NCBI GenBank assembly: GCA_019634595.1
Contig: JAHCBC010000001.1
Location: 682,001-746,000 of the forward strand
Reading direction: 5' to 3'
Length of the DNA stretch: 64,000 nt
Origin: Akkermansiaceae bacterium
GTDB taxonomy: Bacteria > Verrucomicrobiota > Verrucomicrobiia > Verrucomicrobiales > Akkermansiaceae
Every line of letters begins with the position of its first letter. Positions within the stretch are counted from its first letter, which is position 1. The position numbers were made by a program, and so were the translations under genes. Below the pieces are notes generated by a model. That model saw nothing but the letters and a program-made list of their open reading frames with translations, had not been told where the DNA came from and did no database searches. Positions 42,033-49,690 of the stretch are shown here, piece after piece.

Positions 42033-43796
42033 ATGTCCGAAAAAACATCCATCCAGTGGTGCGATTCCACCGTCAACCCGATCATGGGGTGCGGAGGTTG
42101 TGAGCTGTTTCCGGCCCCGGGAGTTATTCTCGATGATCTCGATTCGGTTGCCGCCGCGGCAGGCTTGAATATTGAAAGTAAAGTTCTCTTCAAGGAATTG
42201 GTGCATGAACAGTTCGCAAAGGGGGCGGTTCGAGCGGAGGTGAAGAAAGCGGTGAACACCACCAATATCTGGCATCTGAGGAACCTGTTTGTCGAAAGGG
42301 TTCGGATTGTTGCCAAAAAGGAGTTCGACCAGAACATCGCGGGCGATGTCGCCGCGACGATGTCGGCTATCATTCGGAAACATATCACTTGTTACGCCGC
42401 GGTCCTGCACCTGAACCGGGGAGCGAGCATCCTGGATGCCGAACGTTCGCCCAAGAAGGGTTATGCGCCCATCTTTGAAAATGTCACCGGGTTCACTGAT
42501 CGCTGTGTGGAAGCAGCGGGATGGAAGGATTTGCTTGGATCCACCCATCCCGACGAACCGTGGAAGGACGGATTTGCCCGGATGATCTTCGTGAGCGACA
42601 TGGGTGACTCACTGAGCCGCCGTAGCGATTTCGGCTTCCTCAAGCGTGAAGTCATCGGGGCGATGAAATCTGAGAAGGGAAGCAGTCACCTGTGGTTATG
42701 GCTGACCAAGCGCCCGGGTTCCATGGCGGCACTGGCAGCGGAAATCGGAGGGCTCCCATCAAACGCCTGTGCGATGACCACCGTTACGGGGGGCGACCCT
42801 GAAAGGTTGAAGCGGATCGATGAACTGCGTTCGGTTGAAGCGTCAGTGAAAGGTTTGTCCATCGAACCTCTATGGGAACGCATTCCCCCTGAGAAACTCG
42901 ATTTGACCGGGATTGACTGGGTGATTGTCGGCGGGGAATCCGGTTCGGGTAATCTCACCCGACCCTTTGCCTTGGAATGGGCGGAGGAGCTGCGGGATCA
43001 TTGCCGGGAGAAAGGGGTAGCATTTTTCCTCAAGCAACTCGGACGAAATCCTACCCGTGCCGGCCAGCCGATCAAACTCAAGGATCCTCATGGTGGAGAT
43101 TGGCGTGAGTGGGAAAAAGGGCTGCAGGTACGGGAGTTTCCGTCATACTTCCACGAATTCCGGAAGGTTGAAGGACCAGTAACCCCATTTATGAGGCCGA
43201 TCCACAAGGTCTCCCCTCGCCAGGAAAGGGTATCCGGTAATCCCGCCTTTAATCTGCTTACGAAGGAGGAAAAGACCGAGTTCCGCCGGTTGGATAAAAT
43301 CGTCCGCAAAGGGGTGGCGGCCGTATTCGAGATGGGACAGGCATTGAGCCAGATCAAAGAAGGCCAGTTGTGGAGGGGGGGATATTCCACTTGGCAGGAA
43401 TACTGCGGAAGTGTGGTAGGACACTCTAGATCCTACGTTCACAGGATCATCGACGCGGCTCGAATTGCCGGGATGGTGGGAGATGTGACGTTGCCAGATG
43501 GCAACAAGATGTCGCCGCTGTCGGAGGCCCAGGTACGCCCGCTGAACCGAATCAAAAAAGATCCAGAAAGGACCCGTGAGGCGTGGAGAAAAGCGGTCAG
43601 GTCGGCGGGCGGACAACCGACTGCCGATCAGGTCGAGGCTGCTGTGGTCGAGGTTCTTCCCAGAGAAAGCCCACAGGAACAGGAGCGTAGCCGCGGGGAG
43701 AGGAGAAAATGTGTAGTCAACGAGCTGGAAGAGGCGTTGGCGGATGCTTCACCCGAGGTGAGGGAATTGCTTTCGAGGTTGAAGGGTCTGCTCTGA
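42033..43796 (+). CDS. DUF5131 (phage Gp37/Gp68) protein with ParB-like C-terminal helices
   Basis: The 587-residue product opens with the DUF5131 pattern (SIQWCDSTVNPIMGCGGCELF), a cysteine-bearing HITCYAAVLHLNRG, GFTDRCVEAAGWKD, RMIFVSDMGDSL, WLTKRPGSM and IDWVIVGGESGSG, all typical of phage Gp37/Gp68 proteins. The last ~170 residues add a ParB/KorB-like helical region (DKIVRKGVAAVFEMGQALSQIKEGQLWRGGYSTWQEYCGSVVGHSRSYVHRIIDAARIAG). The cysteines could bind an iron-sulfur cluster. The ATG at 42033 was chosen by homology. It is a clear mobile-element marker; its activity is unknown. Confidence 0.78.
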   Translation: MSEKTSIQWCDSTVNPIMGCGGCELFPAPGVILDDLDSVAAAAGLNIESKVLFKELVHEQFAKGAVRAEVKKAVNTTNIWHLRNLFVERVRIVAKKEFDQNIAGDVAATMSAIIRKHITCYAAVLHLNRGASILDAERSPKKGYAPIFENVTGFTDRCVEAAGWKDLLGSTHPDEPWKDGFARMIFVSDMGDSLSRRSDFGFLKREVIGAMKSEKGSSHLWLWLTKRPGSMAALAAEIGGLPSNACAMTTVTGGDPERLKRIDELRSVEASVKGLSIEPLWERIPPEKLDLTGIDWVIVGGESGSGNLTRPFALEWAEELRDHCREKGVAFFLKQLGRNPTRAGQPIKLKDPHGGDWREWEKGLQVREFPSYFHEFRKVEGPVTPFMRPIHKVSPRQERVSGNPAFNLLTKEEKTEFRRLDKIVRKGVAAVFEMGQALSQIKEGQLWRGGYSTWQEYCGSVVGHSRSYVHRIIDAARIAGMVGDVTLPDGNKMSPLSEAQVRPLNRIKKDPERTREAWRKAVRSAGGQPTADQVEAAVVEVLPRESPQEQERSRGERRKCVVNELEEALADASPEVRELLSRLKGLL

Positions 43797-43945
43797 TGTC
43801 TTTTGGCGGAATGTCCGCCTACATGCTCCGGATGGCGAGCAGGGATGAAATCCCGCCCTGCACCGCGTTAGATGAAACCGAAGAAGCGCACGTTGTTGCG
43901 CCGGTGTCTGTGAGCCCGCCTCGAGGCGGATTCCATGGATTCTGA
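43796..43945 (+). CDS. Possible small protein coupled to the DUF5131 gene
   Basis: A 49-codon frame starts at an ATG overlapping the DUF5131 stop (TGATG). Its product (MSFGGMSAYMLRMASRDEI...) has no features I recognise. The stop-start overlap is the only support, and the 3' part contains the palindrome CCGCCTCGAGGCGG, so it may be non-coding. Confidence 0.25.
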   Translation: MSFGGMSAYMLRMASRDEIPPCTALDETEEAHVVAPVSVSPPRGGFHGF

Positions 43946-43952
43946 TGTTCCC

Positions 43953-43979
43953 GAAGGCCCGGCACTCCGTCGGGCCTTC
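43953..43979 (+). terminator. Terminator-like hairpin before the 44.0-kb cluster (leader hairpin 1)
   Basis: GAAGGCCCG (43953-43961) pairs with CGGGCCTTC (43971-43979) and is followed by a T/C-rich tract and a guanine-poor leader that runs to the ATG at 44009 with no Shine-Dalgarno sequence. It is the first of five such units. Confidence 0.65.
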
Positions 43980-44008
43980 TTCGTTTCAACCACCAATCCC
44001 CAACCATC

Positions 44009-44539
44009 ATGGCCATCAAATTGATCGCGAATTATTCCAAACGCCTCGGGCTTCCCGGGTTCTCGTCCCACCAGTTCTCCGTCTCCGTGGAGACCGAATT
44101 GGTGGCTACCGACGACATCCGGGGAGAGTCCGAACGGCTTTACCAACTGCTTCAGCAGAACGTGGACGAACAGATCCTCATCACGGGATTCGTTCCTCCC
44201 GCCGACTACGGCATGGAGGATACGCCGCGCTCCGTGAACGGACGTCCACCGGTCACCGGCAACGCCTCCACCAACTGGCAGCGAGACCCGGCGTGGAAAT
44301 GCTCCGACAAACAGCGGGAACTCATCCTGAAGATCGTCGATGAGCACCATCTCGACAAAGCCTCCATCGAAGCGCTCGCCAACGAACGCTTCGGCAAGGG
44401 TGTCAAAACCCTCAACAAGATGGAGGCTTCCGGGCTGATCGACGAGTTGCTCGATACCCATGGAGGCGGCGGAAGCCCACCCTCCGGCCGACGCCGCCCC
44501 AACGGTTCGGCTTATTCGGGAAGGAGGAACGCCGCATGA
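44009..44539 (+). CDS. Hypothetical protein opening the nuclease/AAA+ cluster
   Basis: The 176-residue protein has an N-terminal beta-rich segment (IKLIANYSKRLGLPGFSSHQFSVSVETEL), a central helical region and a Gly/Pro/Arg-rich tail. The segment KQRELILKIVDEHHLDKASIEALANERFGKGVKTLNKMEASGLIDELL resembles helices found in phage and plasmid single-strand DNA proteins. No family name is justified. Its stop overlaps the start of the nuclease gene (ATGA), so the two are coupled. Confidence 0.6.
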   Translation: MAIKLIANYSKRLGLPGFSSHQFSVSVETELVATDDIRGESERLYQLLQQNVDEQILITGFVPPADYGMEDTPRSVNGRPPVTGNASTNWQRDPAWKCSDKQRELILKIVDEHHLDKASIEALANERFGKGVKTLNKMEASGLIDELLDTHGGGGSPPSGRRRPNGSAYSGRRNAA

Positions 44540-45387
44540 TCGCTCCGTCATCCACCGGGCGGTTCGAAACCGGCCTCGCCACCTATGCAGGGACATTCCC
44601 AGATCACATTAGCCCAACTGCAGCGAAGTCTTACCTAACATGTAGTCTTCGATTTTACTTCGAGCGGGTGGCATGCCTGAAGAAGCCGACGCCGAAGAAC
44701 CTGCACCTGGGCAAGGCGGTCCACGCCGCATTGCAGGCGTTCCACCTCGCCCGCTGGCGGGGTGGGGATGATTCCCCGACAACCATTGCCACCGCCTACG
44801 AAGAGGCTTTCCTCCGTCTTGAGCGGGAAGAAGGGCCGGTGAACTTCGACGACGAGGCGGAGCGGGAGAAATCCCGCACCGACGGGCTGCGGATCGTCGC
44901 CGCCTACCTCGACAGTCCGGAAGTTCTGAAAGGAAAGCCCCGCGCCGTCGAAGTGAAGTTGACCGAGGAAATCCCCGGCTTGTCCGTCCCGCTCACCGGT
45001 GCGGTGGATCTGGTCGAGGAGAACCTCATTCCCATCGACTTCAAATCCTCCGCAGCAAAGCCGGATGTGGAACACGCGGCCTTCGAGCATGAAATCCAGT
45101 TGGTGTCCTACCAGCTCCTCATGGAGGCGGCCACGGGCGAGAGCCCTCCGTCGCTGGATTTGGTGTTCCTCGTGAAGACGAAGACGCCGCAGGTGATCCG
45201 GGTCAAATCCCCGCCTGCGGATGAACGCCGGAAGAAGCGGGTGACCGCCATTCTGGAAACAGCCGTCACCGGCATCGCGGAGGATCGTTTCCATCCGCAG
45301 CCGGGAATGCACTGTAGCTGGTGCCAGTATCGCCGTGAATGCGCGGTCTGGCTGCCGCACGAGCGGGTGGAAAGGAGGGCTGCTTGA
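44536..45387 (+). CDS. PD-(D/E)XK nuclease of RecB/Cas4 type
   Basis: The 283-residue protein has the RecB-family nuclease core: HLGKAVHAALQAFH (motif His), GAVDLVEENLIPIDFKSS (Asp and DxK catalytic residues) and EIQLVSYQLLME (QxxxY). Cysteines at TCSLRFYFE and CSWCQYRREC match the four-Cys iron-sulfur cluster of Cas4/AddB-like nucleases. It should cut or resect DNA. It is coupled by overlaps to both neighbours. Confidence 0.88.
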   Translation: MIAPSSTGRFETGLATYAGTFPDHISPTAAKSYLTCSLRFYFERVACLKKPTPKNLHLGKAVHAALQAFHLARWRGGDDSPTTIATAYEEAFLRLEREEGPVNFDDEAEREKSRTDGLRIVAAYLDSPEVLKGKPRAVEVKLTEEIPGLSVPLTGAVDLVEENLIPIDFKSSAAKPDVEHAAFEHEIQLVSYQLLMEAATGESPPSLDLVFLVKTKTPQVIRVKSPPADERRKKRVTAILETAVTGIAEDRFHPQPGMHCSWCQYRRECAVWLPHERVERRAA

Positions 45388-45746
45388 AAGCCTTTTTCCA
45401 AATCCTGCTTCTGCTGCCGCTGCTGATGCTTTCCTCCTGCAAGGAGGAGGGCGTGAGCCGTGAGGAAGCCCGTATCCGCCGTGAGGTCGATCGGCGGGTG
45501 GAAGCCATCCATGCGGATCTGAAAGTGTCGGATTCGCGGTGGAAAACCGTCCGCGTCGTCGCCTTCTGCCTGTTGGCCGGAGGCTCGTTGATCTGGCTGT
45601 TCAATGGTGGGGGAGGTTCCTCCACCGGGGACAGCTACCCGAAACTGGCAGACAGCCGGAATCACGATCCCGGCTACCGCCGCCGCGTAATCGACCGGCA
45701 TTATCCCGACGAAGATGAACCCGACGAGTACCCGTATCGCCGTTGA
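45384..45746 (+). CDS. Small lipoprotein with internal membrane helix, TTG start
   Basis: A TTG at 45384, overlapping the nuclease stop (TTGA), is preceded at the right distance by AGGAGG (45373-45378). This start gives a 120-residue product with a lipoprotein signal (MKAFFQILLLLPLLMLSSC), a charged helix (REEARIRREVDRRVEAIHADL), a second membrane helix (VVAFCLLAGGSLIWLF) and an acidic tail. No family recognised. A 49-codon gene overlaps its 3' end. Confidence 0.6.
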   Translation: MKAFFQILLLLPLLMLSSCKEEGVSREEARIRREVDRRVEAIHADLKVSDSRWKTVRVVAFCLLAGGSLIWLFNGGGGSSTGDSYPKLADSRNHDPGYRRRVIDRHYPDEDEPDEYPYRR

Positions 45747-45864
45747 GGTCGTGCTGGTGCTTGGTGCCGCAGGACTCCTGCTGGAACTGATCCAGTCCCA
45801 TTCATGGGCGGTGATCCTGATCGCGGTGGCCGCACTCATGTGGCTCCAGGTCCGGCGTCACTGA
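45715..45864 (+). CDS. 49-residue membrane protein
   Basis: This short gene overlaps the 3' end of the preceding one in another frame. The product is almost entirely hydrophobic (MNPTSTRIAVEVVLVLGAAG...SWAVILIAVAALMWLQV) with two short membrane segments and a basic end (RRH). A holin-like or toxin-like role is possible; nothing proves it. Confidence 0.4.
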   Translation: MNPTSTRIAVEVVLVLGAAGLLLELIQSHSWAVILIAVAALMWLQVRRH

Positions 45865-45897
45865 CGACCATCCCTCCGGCATCATGCCGGTTCGCTG

Positions 45898-45931
45898 AAC
45901 GCCCGCCCGGTTCCGAACCGCGGGGGGCGTT
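45898..45931 (+). terminator. Hairpin before the DUF3150 gene (leader hairpin 2)
   Basis: AACGCCC (45898-45904) pairs with GGGCGTT (45925-45931), enclosing a second stem CGGTT/AACCG, and is followed by TTCATTTCC and a guanine-poor leader without Shine-Dalgarno before the ATG at 45963. A separate small stem CCGGCA/TGCCGG lies just upstream. Confidence 0.6.
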
Positions 45932-45962
45932 TTCATTTCCAATCCAACCCCTGAACAGAACC

Positions 45963-46973
45963 ATGAATCCACAGAACCAACCGCTCCTCGACGCGATCTG
46001 CCGCCGGGGAGTCCTCGTCTCCACCTCCGTCCGTTACTGGCGGGGGTGCAAGAAGCTCGCGCCCGAGGACCTCGGGCTCGATCCATCCACCGTGAGCGAC
46101 CGGCTGATCCAGCTCGGCCACAAGCGGCTCATCCCCCGCGAGGCGTTGTCACGCTTTGCCCTCATCGAATCCCGGGCGCATGCCCTGGTCGAAGCGGCGA
46201 GCTTTCCGTTCCTCGGAGGCATCGCGCGCTTCGTCCCCAACCCACGCCTCGCTGAGGTGGTGGAGAAACTGGCCAAGCTGCGGGAGGAGTTCCGTGACGA
46301 AACACTGGCTTTCGTCGCAGACTACACCCCGCTCCGGGAGCGTGCCTTGGCCGAATGGCGGGAGGCATCCATCCAGCTCCGTGGCTCGGAACGCTTGTTT
46401 CATACCATCGAGCAATCGTTCCCACCGGCAGGCTCCATCGCGAACCGGTTCGTCTTCGAGACGAGGATGTTCCAGGTGGCCGCTCCCGACAGCATCCGCC
46501 TGGAGGTGGTGGAAGGTGTCGAACAGATGGAAGTAGCGGAGGATCGTCGGCGCATTGCCGACGAAGCATCCCGGAAGCTCCATGGCGACCTCGATGAGTT
46601 CATCCGCGAGAGCGTTACGGCCCTGCGCCAGGAAACCGCCAAGCTCGCCTCCGAGGTCCTCGCCACCATCGAGGGTTCGGAGAACGGCGTCCACCAGCGG
46701 ACCCTGAACCGGCTGGCCTCGTTCATCGAGGATTTCCGTTCCCTCAACTTCGCGGGTGACCGTGAGCTAGAGGGGACGCTGGAGAAGTTCCGCCGGGACC
46801 TGCTGACCCGGAGCGCGGAGGACTACCGCAACAGCGGCGGTGCGATGCGTGACCTGACCATGGGTCTTGACCGGCTGCGCGAATCCGCCGTCCGGCTGGC
46901 CTATGGAGACGCGGGCGATGTCCTCAGTCGTTTCGGCCAGATGGGGGTGCGTCGCTTCGCCGAGGCGGGATGA
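45963..46973 (+). CDS. DUF3150 family protein
   Basis: The 336-residue, largely helical protein fits DUF3150: QPLLDAICRRGVLVSTSVRYWRGCKKLAPEDLGLD at the N-terminus and RFVPNPRLAEVVEKLAKLREEF in the middle. DUF3150 proteins are usually encoded near CobS/MoxR-type AAA+ ATPases in phages and mobile elements and are thought to be their partners; an AAA+ ATPase is encoded 1 kb downstream here. The ATG at 45963 was chosen as the start of family homology. Confidence 0.75.
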   Translation: MNPQNQPLLDAICRRGVLVSTSVRYWRGCKKLAPEDLGLDPSTVSDRLIQLGHKRLIPREALSRFALIESRAHALVEAASFPFLGGIARFVPNPRLAEVVEKLAKLREEFRDETLAFVADYTPLRERALAEWREASIQLRGSERLFHTIEQSFPPAGSIANRFVFETRMFQVAAPDSIRLEVVEGVEQMEVAEDRRRIADEASRKLHGDLDEFIRESVTALRQETAKLASEVLATIEGSENGVHQRTLNRLASFIEDFRSLNFAGDRELEGTLEKFRRDLLTRSAEDYRNSGGAMRDLTMGLDRLRESAVRLAYGDAGDVLSRFGQMGVRRFAEAG

Positions 46974-47007
46974 CGCATATCGCCAGCCGCACCCAGCCAA
47001 CCCGCCG

Positions 47008-47035
47008 CGGGCGGTCCGATTCGTCGGGCCGCCCG
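47008..47035 (+). terminator. Hairpin upstream of the DUF1257 gene (leader hairpin 3)
   Basis: A 12-bp stem (47008-47019 with 47024-47035, one G-T pair) closed by a TTCG tetraloop is followed by TTTCCATTTCC. A ~110-base, guanine-poor A/C/T-rich stretch then runs to the ATG at 47148. Confidence 0.7.
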
Positions 47036-47147
47036 TTTCCATTTCCACACACTACACGTCATCACCATCACTCCGAATGCCAACATCCACCCATCAGCCT
47101 GAATTTTCACCAATCTCACTACCCAATCTGAACCCAGAAACACCATC

Positions 47148-47531
47148 ATGTCTCACTTCACCACGATCAAAACCGAAGTCCGCGACCTGGCGGCGCTAGC
47201 CGACGCCTGCGTCGAGATGGACCTCAAGCTCATCCCGGACACCACCTGCCGCGGCTATGCCGGGGCGGTCCGCAAGGCAGATCATGTCATCCAGCTCAAG
47301 GGTCCGTACGATATTGCCGTCGATCCCGTCGAAGGGGGCCGTTATGGCTTCTCCGCCGATTGGTGGGCTGGCCATGTCGAGGCGGAAGTGGGGGCTGGCT
47401 ACGGTCGGCTCCTGCAATCCTACGGCGTCCACAAGACCCTGCGGGAAGCTCGTCTCCGTGGTCTTCGCACCTCCCGCCAGGTCATCGAAGACGGCACCGT
47501 GCTGCTCACCCTACAAGGAGGTGCCCTGTGA
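47148..47531 (+). CDS. DUF1257 (Ycf35-like) protein
   Basis: The 127-residue protein matches DUF1257, the family of chloroplast/cyanobacterial Ycf35: MSHFTTIKTEVRDLAALADACVEMD, GYAGAVRKADHVIQLKGPYDIAV, YGFSADWW and LRGLRTSRQVIEDGTVLLTLQ. Its molecular function is unknown. The GTG start of the next gene overlaps its stop (GTGA). The same order, followed by an AAA+ ATPase, is seen in cyanobacteria and planctomycetes, from memory. Confidence 0.85.
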   Translation: MSHFTTIKTEVRDLAALADACVEMDLKLIPDTTCRGYAGAVRKADHVIQLKGPYDIAVDPVEGGRYGFSADWWAGHVEAEVGAGYGRLLQSYGVHKTLREARLRGLRTSRQVIEDGTVLLTLQGGAL

Positions 47532-47740
47532 ACCGCCGCATTCTCGTGAAGGTTTCACCCACGGGTGAAATCACCGTCGAGGCCGAAGGGTTCCAGGGCA
47601 AGGGCTGCACCGACGCCACCAAGGCGATCGAGGACGCCCTTGGCTCCCGGGCCGCCCGCACCCTGAAACCCGAGTTCGTCCGGCAGGAGGCCAGCCAGCC
47701 TCTCCGCCAGCAACTCGGTCATGGAGGAGAGGAATCATGA
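47528..47740 (+). CDS. DUF2997 protein
   Basis: The 70-residue product (MNRRILVKVSPTGEITVEAEGFQGKGCTDATKAIEDALG) matches DUF2997, a short family usually encoded beside DUF1257. It starts at GTG 47528, overlapping the DUF1257 stop, with a strong AAGGAGGT (47514-47521) in front. It is followed by another small gene that overlaps its stop (ATGA). Confidence 0.85.
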   Translation: MNRRILVKVSPTGEITVEAEGFQGKGCTDATKAIEDALGSRAARTLKPEFVRQEASQPLRQQLGHGGEES

Positions 47741-47967
47741 CTTCCGCCACCCTCCGCTTCGATCCCACCGGCAAGGTCGCCTGTCTCTACACGGAGGCCA
47801 TCGACCTGCGTTCCCTTGGGGCAATCCATGTGAAACGCCTCACCGATGTCCGCTTCGACGACGAAACCCAGCAATGGGAAGTCGCGTTGGTGGCCACCGG
47901 CGGGATCGTCCACCGCGATCCTTCCCGTGAGGCCTGCCTCGCTTGGGAACGCGAAAACCTCGGGTGA
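47737..47967 (+). CDS. Hypothetical 76-residue protein in the DUF1257 operon
   Basis: The product (MTSATLRFDPTGKVACLYTEAIDL...TDVRFDDETQQWEVALVATGGIVHRDPSREACLAWERENLG) looks like a small beta-rich protein. The start overlaps the DUF2997 stop (ATGA), and GGAGAGG lies upstream. I do not recognise a family; it is the last gene before the next hairpin and ATPase. Confidence 0.6.
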   Translation: MTSATLRFDPTGKVACLYTEAIDLRSLGAIHVKRLTDVRFDDETQQWEVALVATGGIVHRDPSREACLAWERENLG

Positions 47968-47991
47968 GCCATCCGGCATACCCATCCCCGG

Positions 47992-48016
47992 CCGGGTCTC
48001 CTATTCGGAGACCCGG
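47992..48016 (+). terminator. Hairpin before the AAA+ ATPase gene (leader hairpin 4)
   Basis: CCGGGTCTCC (47992-48001) pairs perfectly with GGAGACCCGG (48007-48016) across the loop TATTC, and is followed by GCTTTCTCATTTC and a guanine-poor leader up to ATG 48051 without Shine-Dalgarno. Confidence 0.7.
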
Positions 48017-48050
48017 GCTTTCTCATTTCAACCCATCCACATCCATCATC

Positions 48051-49571
48051 ATGCAACAACAACTCATTCCCTACCTGCGGGCCGGTTACGCCGGGCTCGC
48101 CGTCATCACCGCCGAGGAAGCGCGGGCGGAGGCGGAAATCGCCGCCACTTGTGCCAAGCTCGGACGCAACCTCTCCGCCTGGTCCTCCTCCGAGGGGCTG
48201 GTGGATACCAACGAACGTCGGGCACAACCCTGCGCCGATCCGCTGGAAGCCCTCCAGTTGATCGAGCCGAAGTTCGCCGGTGAATCCCCGCGCCATGTCG
48301 TCGTGATGCGGGACCTCCAGCTTCATCTGGAACAGACCGATCCGATGTTGGTCCGCCGGCTGAAGGATCTGCTTCGACTCGCCAAGGCCAACGGCCATGC
48401 GCTCATCCTGCTCGGCTGCCGCCTGCGGCTTCCCGCTGAACTGGACCATGAAATCACCCGGATCGACTTCGCACTGCCGGGACCTTCCGAACTCGAAAAG
48501 GTTCTCAATGGCATCGTCGAATCGGCCAAGCTCGCCAACCCGGAAGAGGATGAACGCGAAACGATCCTCCATGCCGCGCTCGGCCTCACTACCATCGAGG
48601 CGGAGAATGTCTTCGCATTGTCTGTCGTCGAGACCGGCAAGCTCGATCCCGAAGTCATTTCCCGCGAGAAGGCCCGCACGCTCAAGCGTAATGGACTTGT
48701 CGAAGTCATCGAAACCAAACCCTCGCTCGATGCCATCGGCGGGCTGGACCATCTGAAACAGTGGCTCGAAACGCGGAAACTCGCGTTCAGCACCGAGGCG
48801 AAGGAGTTCGGTCTTCCGGCACCGAAGGGCCTGCTCATCGTCGGCATCCCCGGTACCGGCAAGAGCCTGACGGCGAAGGCGACCGCCACAGCGTTCGGCA
48901 TTCCGTTGCTCCGGCTCGACATGGGCAAAGTCTTTGGCGGGATCATCGGCCAGAGCGAGGCGAATCTCCGTTCCGTGATCCAGACTGCGGAAGCCATCGC
49001 TCCCTGTGTGCTGTGGATCGACGAGATCGAAAAGGGATTCTCCGGCACCAAGAGCAGCGGCAGCACCGATGGCGGCACCACCGCCCGGGTGTTCGGCAGC
49101 TTCCTTTCATGGATGCAGGAGAAGGAAAAACCGGTGTTCGTGGTCGCTACCGCCAACGACGTGACAAAACTCCCTCCGGAGTTCGTCCGTAAGGGCCGCT
49201 TCGATGAGATGTTCTTCGTGGACATCCCGACCGCGGTTGAACGCGGAATGATCTGGCAGGTCGTCGTGAAGAAGCATTGGCGCAAGCCGACCGATTTCGA
49301 CACCGTTGAGCTCGCCCGGGTGACCGAACAGTTCACAGGGGCCGAGATCGAAGCGGTTTTCGTCGAGGCGATGTTCGCAGCCTTCTCTGAAAATCGGACA
49401 CCCAAGCTGCGCGATGTGGCGCGGGCCGCCCTCGATACCCGTCCGATCATCCACCAGATGGATACCGAGATCGCCCGTCTCCGCGACTGGGCGAGAGGAC
49501 GGGCGCGGGAAGCCGGCGGCGATGATCCCGTTCCGAAGAAACGGTCCCGCCGCCGCTTCGAAGACAACTGA
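48051..49571 (+). CDS. AAA+ ATPase of Ycf46 type
   Basis: The 506-residue protein has an N-terminal alpha/beta domain (residues ~1-170) and a C-terminal AAA+ module: Walker A VGIPGTGKSLTAK near residue 264, Walker B VLWIDEIEKGF near 322, sensor 1 VVATAND, and Arg-finger region RKGRFDEMFFVDIP. The SLDAIGGLDHLKQWL box and overall layout match Ycf46. Encoded right after DUF1257 and DUF2997, it should supply the ATP-driven remodelling activity of that unit. Its substrate is unknown. Confidence 0.88.
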   Translation: MQQQLIPYLRAGYAGLAVITAEEARAEAEIAATCAKLGRNLSAWSSSEGLVDTNERRAQPCADPLEALQLIEPKFAGESPRHVVVMRDLQLHLEQTDPMLVRRLKDLLRLAKANGHALILLGCRLRLPAELDHEITRIDFALPGPSELEKVLNGIVESAKLANPEEDERETILHAALGLTTIEAENVFALSVVETGKLDPEVISREKARTLKRNGLVEVIETKPSLDAIGGLDHLKQWLETRKLAFSTEAKEFGLPAPKGLLIVGIPGTGKSLTAKATATAFGIPLLRLDMGKVFGGIIGQSEANLRSVIQTAEAIAPCVLWIDEIEKGFSGTKSSGSTDGGTTARVFGSFLSWMQEKEKPVFVVATANDVTKLPPEFVRKGRFDEMFFVDIPTAVERGMIWQVVVKKHWRKPTDFDTVELARVTEQFTGAEIEAVFVEAMFAAFSENRTPKLRDVARAALDTRPIIHQMDTEIARLRDWARGRAREAGGDDPVPKKRSRRRFEDN

Positions 49572-49640
49572 TTTCGGCAAGGTGCCGCCTAAGGCAAGCC
49601 GGCCGCCCGACGCTCCATCCAAGCGCGGCCGGGGCAACAC

Positions 49641-49677
49641 AAGGCCGCCACGTTCTGAAAAAGTTCGTGGCGGCCTT
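49641..49677 (+). terminator. Hairpin before the DNA ligase gene (leader hairpin 5)
   Basis: AAGGCCGCCACG (49641-49652) pairs perfectly with CGTGGCGGCCTT (49666-49677), and TTCCTATTTCCACC leads straight into the ATG at 49691. The leader contains no G and no Shine-Dalgarno. Confidence 0.75.
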
Positions 49678-49690
49678 TCCTATTTCCACC

